NCBI RefSeq assembly: GCF_018446385.1
Contig: NC_055990.1
Location: forward strand, 27,985,891-28,049,890
DNA: 64,000 nucleotides
Direction of reading: 5' to 3'
Origin: Zingiber officinale
Lineage: Eukaryota > Streptophyta > Magnoliopsida > Zingiberales > Zingiberaceae
A program made the position numbers and the translations under genes. Positions 58,288 through 64,000 of this stretch are shown in pieces. Position 1 is the first letter of the stretch, and each line of letters opens with the position of its first letter. Under the pieces are notes generated by a model, which was not told the DNA's origin, did not search any database, and saw only the letters and a program-made list of their open reading frames with translations.

Positions 58288-59090
58288 TGAGCCTTATGTT
58301 CGACCGACCTTTGTCTAATCAATCTTATATTAAGAGTCTTATAAGGCCAAGTGTTCTCAAGCCCACCCGATCTTTACTCGGTCGGGCGTACATAGAGAAC
58401 CTTATATTCAACTGGTCTTTGCCCGACCAGTCTTATATTAAGAGTCTTATAAGACTAAGTGTCCTTAAGCCCACCCGGTCTTTACCCGGCCGAACGTACA
58501 CAGAGAGCCTTATGTTCAACTGGCTTTTGTCCAGCCAATCTTATATTAAGAGTATTATAAGGCCAAGTGTCCTCAAGGTCGCCCTGTCTTTACCTGGCTG
58601 GTCGTACACAGAGAGCCTTATGTTCAACCAATCTTTATCCGACCAATCTTATATTAAGAGTCTTATAAGGCCAAGTGTCCTCAAGCCCACCCAATCTTTA
58701 CTCGGTTGGGTGTACATAGAGAGCCTTATGTTCGATCGGTATTTGTCCAGCTAGTCTTATATTAAGAATCTTAAGCATGCTCGATCTTTATCTGGCCAGG
58801 TGTACATAGAAAATCTTATGTTCGACCGACCTTTGTCTGGCCAGTCTTATATTAAAAGTCTTATAAGGTCAAGTGTCCTCAAGTCCGCCCGGTCTTTACT
58901 CCCCCCCCCCTCGGGCGTACATAGAGACCCTTATGTTCGACTGGTCTTTATGTAGTCAGTCTTATATTAATAGTCTTATAAGGCCAAGTGTCCTCAAACC
59001 CACCCGATCTTTACCCCACCGAGAGTATATAGAGAGCCTTTTGTTTGACCATCCTTTGTCTAGCTAGTCTTATATTAAGGGATTTTTAAA
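58288..59090. repeat. 108-bp tandem array, eight units
   Basis: Units begin near 58291, 58398, 58505, 58613, 58720, 58812, 58926 and 59034 with CCTTATGTTC, and contain CTTATATTAAGAGTCTTATA followed by AGGCCAAGTGTCCTCAAGCC. Unit five is shorter through a deletion near 58765, and a run of ten C (58902-58911) interrupts unit six. Because the unit is a multiple of three, a 155-codon ORF (58287-58754) of 36-residue repeats results; it is most likely fortuitous. Confidence 0.9.
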
Positions 59091-59414
59091 AGGCCTAAGT
59101 GCTTGGAGCTCGGTTGAGTTCTCACCTGGCCAAGCTCCCTTGCACTCAGTCGACTACCTGACTAATCAGGTACATTATTTTATGTATTCTAGAGTAAAAT
59201 ACTGGAGTTCTTATATCCAACCTGCTTTATGATCAATCGGCTTTATTCAAGCGTCCTACTTTGTAACCACTCGGGCAGGACCCTAGAGTTTTAACGTGGG
59301 GTTGGTGAATAAAGTCATATGGGAGGCACTCCCATATTCTGACTTTGACCCCCATCTTACATTGACTTTGACCACCACGTCATATTTGAGACCTGATCTC
59401 TATAACCTGTATCA

Positions 59415-60142
59415 AGGTAGATTACTGAAAAAGTTTTAATATTTTTCTAACTATTTTTTTTAATTTTTCCCTAATATGTTTTGTTTATGTGATCAAAATG
59501 GGAGGAAATTAGACTTAAATTTAGGGGAGGTATTTATTTAATTCTTTACTTGTTATAATTGCAAACTTAATGTAGTTAATTGCAATATTACTAATTTTAT
59601 TCTTTAGTTTAACTCTAACTTAACTTGGGTTAATACATATAAAAAAGGAGAGATTGTAAGTACCTCAGGTTGATTTTGATGTGATCACCAAGAAGTTAGG
59701 CTCTACATATTTAATGCATTGTGTCTAAGTGTGCAGGGACTTAGGAACACAGGAAGTCGAGCGGAAGATTTAGAGAATGAGAAGGATGATATGGGAAGTG
59801 AGTTAATAGACAATGTATCCGAGGGACAAAGAGATACAGAAGAGTAAATCGGTGGACAAAAAGGAACGCATGGTGCTTCCGAGGGACCAAAGGCCAGGAA
59901 GGAAGTCTATTCAAGGAGAAGGCTAGAGTTGGATTTGGGTGAACTAAACTCTGGATGGCCGAAAAATCACCCAAACAATTGAAGTAGTAGCCGAACTTGT
60001 CCACGTGCTTAAAACAAGTCTAGGCACCTAGATTCCATGCACCCTGGGCTAATCTGGGTGCCCGGACCAGCTTGAGCTAGCAGAGGCACCCTTTCGGAGA
60101 TATTGTAGTAGAGATAGAATTTGGGTCCATGTCAGCAATATT
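59415..60142 (+). repeat. Gag-only copy 2: 3' end and partial 3' LTR
   Basis: AT-rich sequence like that before copy 1's tract leads to AAAAAAGGAGAGAT and the LTR start TGTAAGTACCTC at 59655. The LTR matches 45709 onward for ~490 bp and stops where copy 3's LTR begins, so copy 3 inserted here. Pairing with 46641-48249 across the Gypsy element is inferred from order and orientation. Confidence 0.7.
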
Positions 60143-61014
60143 TTTTTGATACCCCAAGGTTGTTTTCATGTGATCAAATAAGTTAAGTTAAGTCCTATTG
60201 TGTTTAATCCTGTGTCTAAGTGTGCAAGAACTTAGAAGCACAAGAAGTCAAGCAAAAGACACAGCTAGCGAGAAAGATGGCACGGGAGAGAGCCGATAGG
60301 CTCGGTGCATTTGAGGGACGAGGTGCTGCAGAAGAGTACGCGGCCGGACTAGAAGGAGGCTTGCTACGTTTCCGAGGGACGAGAAGCCAGAGCGGAAGCT
60401 TGCTCGAGGAGAAGACCGAAGTTGGTTTCGGGTGAGCCCTGTTCTGGATGGCCAAAATCACCCAAACGAGTGGAGCCAGAGTGGAAGACCTGGACCAAAG
60501 CAAGCGGAGCTGGAGCGGAAGGCTCGGACTAGAAAAAGTCAACATGGTTGACTTTCTTGGTCCGAGCGCCTAGAATAAAGTTTTATCCGGATCATGTTTG
60601 ACCGTGATCTGTTGCAAAGGGGATAAAATTTTATCCCCCTCTAGGTGCCTAGAACCCTTCCAGGTGCCTCGACCAAGGCTATAAATACAGTATTGGTTCA
60701 AGAAGCTAAAAACAACAAGCATTCTTGCAACAATACTTGTACGCTTCTAGTTTTCCATTTAGCTTTCTGTTTTTGTGTGATCATTGCTGTAAAGAGGCTT
60801 CTCTGCTTGAAGGAGATATTAGTGCGCTCTACTTCCTTGGATTTATAACCTCCCCGATTCTAACCAAGTAAAAACTTCTGTGCCTCTGTCTTTTTGGTTT
60901 CCATATTTTCTTATGCAAGTATTTGTTTAAGTTATAAGTCGAGAAAGGTATTCTTTTGTTTGATTTGTACAGGGGCTATTCACCCCCCTCTAGCCGACCG
61001 CCAAAGGTCCTAAC
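60143..61014 (+). repeat. Gag-only copy 3: 5' LTR
   Basis: It matches 45709-46640 along its length (TGATACCCCAAGGTTGTTTT near the start; AGGTCCTAACA at the end). The first bases are degraded to TTTTTTTGATACCCC. It is followed by a primer site. Confidence 0.82.
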
Positions 61015-61016
61015 AA

Positions 61017-61028
61017 GTGGTATCAAAG
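61017..61028 (+). other. tRNA-Met primer binding site of copy 3
   Basis: TGGTATCAAAGC lies two bases after the LTR and is one transition from TGGTATCAGAGC. Confidence 0.87.
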
Positions 61029-61073
61029 CAAGGTTCACTTCAAGAGGACTAATCGCCGAACGAAGCACACGAG

Positions 61074-61721
61074 ATGGCCAAACCAAGCATTTACCCACCA
61101 AATTTCGAGGGGGAGTTCGCGAGCTGGAAAAAGAGAATGGAAGTATTTTTCAAAATAGACTTTGATTTATTATTAATAATGGAATTCGGTTTTGAAGTGC
61201 CCAAAGACAAGCAAAAGTATCAATGGACGAAGAAGGAACATGCAGACTTCGTGGCAAACAGCAAAGCAAAGTTTCATCTACTGAGCATCCTCCCACCACA
61301 AAAAGTCAACCAGATCGGAGCTTAAGGGTCCACCATGGAGCTCTGGGAAAAATTCCTAGAACTTCACGAAGGAACCTCGGAGGTGAAACCTGTGACACAG
61401 GACTTACTTCGTAACCAGATCAACAACCTCCGATTAGAAGAAGACAAAACAATTGCACACCTTCAATCGAGGATCAAGGAGCTATTCACCAAACTTTCGA
61501 ATCTCGGAGAAAATGTAAGCAATCAAGATTTGCTAAGGTACGTTCTTAATGCATTTCCTAGAAATACAAAATGGCCATCATTAGTAGATGTCTACTATAT
61601 CTCTAAGGATTTAGAATATGTTATCTTAGAAGAGTTATTTTCAACCTTTGAAGTCCATAAATCAAGATGTGCAGATACAAAGGAGCTGAAGCACGACATT
61701 GCCCTTAAGGCAAAGATGGAT
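61074..61721 (+). pseudogene. gag: Gag-only element copy 3: gag, truncated
   Basis: The ATG at 61074 opens MAKPSIYPPNFEGEFASWKK. A TAA at 61323-61325 follows NQIGA, after which the frame continues in register with ELWEKFLELHEGTSE, RNQINNLRLEEDKTIAHLQS and LRYVLNAFPRNTKWPSLVDV. The zinc knuckle has not yet been reached when LTR D interrupts at 61722. Copies 1 to 3 share this gag type. Confidence 0.87.
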
Positions 61722-64000
61722 TGTAAAATACCGGAAATAGGCGAATATGAATAAGGGAATTTTCCGGAATTTTTGGAAAATTTTCGGGAATTTTTCGGAT
61801 CTCGTATGGACGAGTTAACGGGAATAAGATTTGGGTTCCGGGAAAGCCTGTTTAGGCTACCCATTTAAGTGAGGAAAAGTTTACTTTTTTCCTTTATTTT
61901 TCTTTTATTTCTTTTCTTTATTTATCTTTTCCTCCGTTCCTCTTCTTCGCCGAACCCACACGCGCCTACTCTCCTTGCCCTAACTGCCTCGGTGGTTCCT
62001 TTCTTCCCCTCCCACGCGACAAAAACCCCTCGACAAGGATTCTTCTTCTTCTCCTCTGCCGACCCCGACCCCTTTCCCTGTACCTTAACCGCCAGCCACC
62101 GAGACTTATCATCTTCCTCTTTCGAGCGTCGGAGCCAATCCCTAGCCGCGTCGCTGCCACTCCGACCCGACGCCATTTTCGCCGGCGACGCACGGAACAG
62201 CACCGCTTATTCATCTGTGCTCTTCTTCCTCTCTGCCGCATCTCTGCACCGCACCGTCGTTGCCCGAAAGGGTTGCCATCTCCTCCCTTCTTCCAGCCTC
62301 CATCTCACCCGACGCTTGTGCCAGCCGTGCCCTAGAACCGTCGCCGGCTGCCACTCACAGAGCCGACAACGAGCAGTGCTGGTTTTCCCTCCTCTGTTTC
62401 CCAATTTTTCCTTCCTTCCTCTGTGCCGAATCCCAGTGCCAACGCCACCTTGCCTGCCGAGTTGATCTCTGCCCTAGTTCCGAGTCTTGGCTCCTCCTCA
62501 CTGATTTGTGGTGATCGGCTCTTGGGACCAGAGGTCCTCCCTCCCGCGGCTTAGCTTCCACTGCCGTTCGGTCATTCTTCTTTCCCCGCTCACAGGTAAG
62601 TGAGGTGAGCAACGTACCCTTGCTATTTCTTCTTATCAGTAGTATTCTTTTGATCTGCGTTTGGATTACAGATCCAAGTAGTAACACTAGAACTTGTTGG
62701 TTTCTTGGTCAGCAACCATTGATTGGGGCGTTTGATTTGGAAGACAACAGGTCTACAATCTCGACCACAAATCTTGATCCAGCAGCAACTATATCTTGGC
62801 ATTGGATCAGTGATCACGACTGTGATTTTGAGGTAAGGTGTAATAATTTGGAATTTCTTAATGTGATTAGGAATTCAGATACGTATTGAGATGATGTGGT
62901 CTATGGATTTAAGCATTTGCTTAGTTGTAGATCATAAGGGATTGGATTTATGCTGTTGATCATGTATAGGTTGATTAGGATCTTATCCTATTGGTCGTTG
63001 AGATTTTATTTAGCTATTCGTTGAGTTCTAGCTAAATAAATGTACGTATATTGGTGACACAGAATTTTGACGCGAGACGAGTATCTCGGAGTCGGAATTG
63101 GACCTTTCTTTTGTCGGAGGCGGGTACTTTTGACTTATTGTCTTTGATATGCTTAGTAATGAAATTAACAATTTGCATTAATTGTGTTTTCTTATTTGTT
63201 TGGTTAATCACTGCCCGATACATGTTGCCTGCTTGATTGATTGTTTGTTTGCATCTCGTATTGATACCTATCTGATTTCACATGCTCATGGGTAGTGATA
63301 TAACCATGTTTTACCATGTCAGGACCTAGGTTTGATACCTTAATTGATCAGTATACCTTGATATGATTTATTTACTTTGGTGCACATTATCATATGTCCA
63401 GAGATTGATTTAGCATATTACCATGCTTAGTGACATGCACCATTCGCATGATTGCATGCTGTGTGAGAGATTGCTCCATTATTGTCGAGCACTTTGCCAG
63501 TTTTCATCACTGTTCGGTGCTCCATTGTGACGCTCATGGGTAGCGTGACACAGCGTGGTAGCACGTCAGTTTGACTCTTCCGGTGCTCCGTTGATCCGCT
63601 CATGGGTAGTGTGACGCAGCGTGTAGCACGTTAGAGATTCCTCCCCGTCATAGTGTACCGGGAGATGAGAGCGTTGCGCTCCCCCATTTATGATTTGGGG
63701 TAGGAGCACGTGTGTACTCCGACAGCATCCCGTCCACTCGGTCACTCATCAAGGGTAGTGATGCAGAGTGCACGGTCATCATAGCCCTACCCACTTGGTC
63801 CCACTTTTGTTGTGAGTTGACTGACTGGCGTCAGGGGTGACCATGACATTGGCATCATATGCATGATGCATTTATTGTTTGTGATTGTGTTTGCTGCATT
63901 TATATGCTGCATACTATTTGGATACCTATGTTTGACATGCATACAGGTCTTCTATACCTTTCGGACTGTTTGTCCTTATACCGGGTCATGGTTAGTACAG
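61722..64000 (+). repeat. Long-LTR-family LTR (copy D), runs off the window
   Basis: It starts TGTAAAATACCGGAAATAGG inside gag, flanked on the left by TGGAT. Its start and later sub-repeats match the minus-strand solo LTR B. The C/T-rich block 61870-62590 looks like an exon and ends in a good splice donor, CACAG|GTAAGTGAG, at 62595/62596; an LTR-driven spliced transcript is possible. The 198-codon ORF at 61869-62465 lies in this block and has no recognised domain. The far end and TSD are outside the window. Confidence 0.8.
63530..63770. repeat. Sub-repeats with CTCATGGGTAGTGTGAC motif in LTR D
   Basis: Two ~65-bp units (63525-63580, 63585-63640) share GCTCATGGGTAG(C/T)GTGAC and GCAGCGTG(G)TAGCACGT. 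A related half (GTCACTCATCAAGGGTAGTG) lies at 63743-63762. Matching words occur in LTR B (12700-12725, inverted) and LTR C (50150-50340). Confidence 0.75.

Larger units (their letters stand above)
50531..59414 (-). mobile_element. Decayed Ty3/Gypsy element (Tat-like), 5' half only
   Basis: On the minus strand: 5' LTR (59414-55467), primer site and leader (55462-55440), gag pieces (55418-54793 and 52242-51560), protease region (51129-50857) and the start of RT (50956-50531). The rest of pol and the 3' LTR are gone at the junction with LTR C. Nested inserts are 52243-54792 and 56438-58286. Lineage by wording of gag and protease; moderate certainty. Confidence 0.82.
55467..59414 (-). repeat. 5' LTR of the Gypsy element with an insert
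   Basis: The LTR is bounded inside by the primer site and outside by a TGATACAGGTT start (59414). About 2.1 kb remains after removing 56438-58286. Family units with GGCCAAGTGTCCTCAAGCCC occur on both sides of the insert (56290-56437 and 58288-59090), which shows the two parts are one LTR. Bases 59091-59414 contain repeated TGACTTTGACC words. Confidence 0.7.

Noticed and set aside
58287..58754. 155-codon repeat protein
   Set aside because: It arises from a tandem repeat whose unit is a multiple of three, inside an LTR; other units contain shifts and a C run.
61869..62465. 198-codon ORF with hydrophobic N-terminus
   Set aside because: Low-complexity translation of a C/T-rich LTR block; several overlapping ORFs on both strands show the same bias.

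Overview
This is nuclear DNA of a flowering plant with a large, repeat-packed genome. The evidence is Copia and Gypsy LTR retrotransposons with plant-type tRNA-Met primer sites, two CACTA DNA transposons, and intron-containing fragments of plant genes (cytochrome P450 reductase, a VND7-like NAC factor, an RNI/LRR protein). A monocot is plausible but not provable from the window. I see no intact free-standing host gene, no rRNA or tRNA gene, and no CRISPR array. Nearly all of it is transposons nested in transposons.

Bases 1-43574 are mostly one old Copia element on the minus strand. Its 5' LTR is 40966-43574, its gag 39057-39896, and its protease/integrase pieces lie at 14472-14600 and 1394-2150; the rest runs off the left edge. 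Four insertions split it: (a) an LTR of a long-LTR family (1-1393, plus strand); (b) a 3.1-kb solo LTR of a related family (2151-14466), itself split by a 9.2-kb nonautonomous Sirevirus-like element (3181-12426) with gag and a second ORF but no pol; (c) a nearly complete Sirevirus-type Copia (14601-26166) with gag, pol and a third ORF in the env position; (d) a 12.9-kb CACTA transposon (26177-39056) carrying captured host gene pieces, itself split by a 4.1-kb CACTA element (30763-34840) and a 1.7-kb solo LTR (37104-38824). Target-site duplications (TSDs) support most of these boundaries.

Bases 43575-64000 hold three copies of a gag-only Sirevirus-like family. Copy 1 was hit by the Copia element, and its 3' LTR is 45709-46640. 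Copy 2 is 46641-48249 plus 59415-60142. Copy 3 starts at 60143. They are split by more LTRs of the long-LTR family (48250-50530; 61722 to the right edge) and by a decayed minus-strand Ty3/Gypsy element (50531-59414). That Gypsy element contains a 2.55-kb solo LTR with a perfect TSD (52243-54792), a second LTR-like insert (56438-58286) and an eight-copy 108-bp tandem array.

Three points stand out. First, the gene-carrying CACTA element holds a NAC gene whose three exons still join into an open 202-codon frame that ends soon after the DNA-binding domain. Second, two Sirevirus-like elements each carry their own short palindromic word, clustered at the same two places: in the LTR and between pol (or gag) and ORF3. 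Third, a CATCTCAC...GTGAGATG inverted repeat is kept in the noncoding DNA of both elements.
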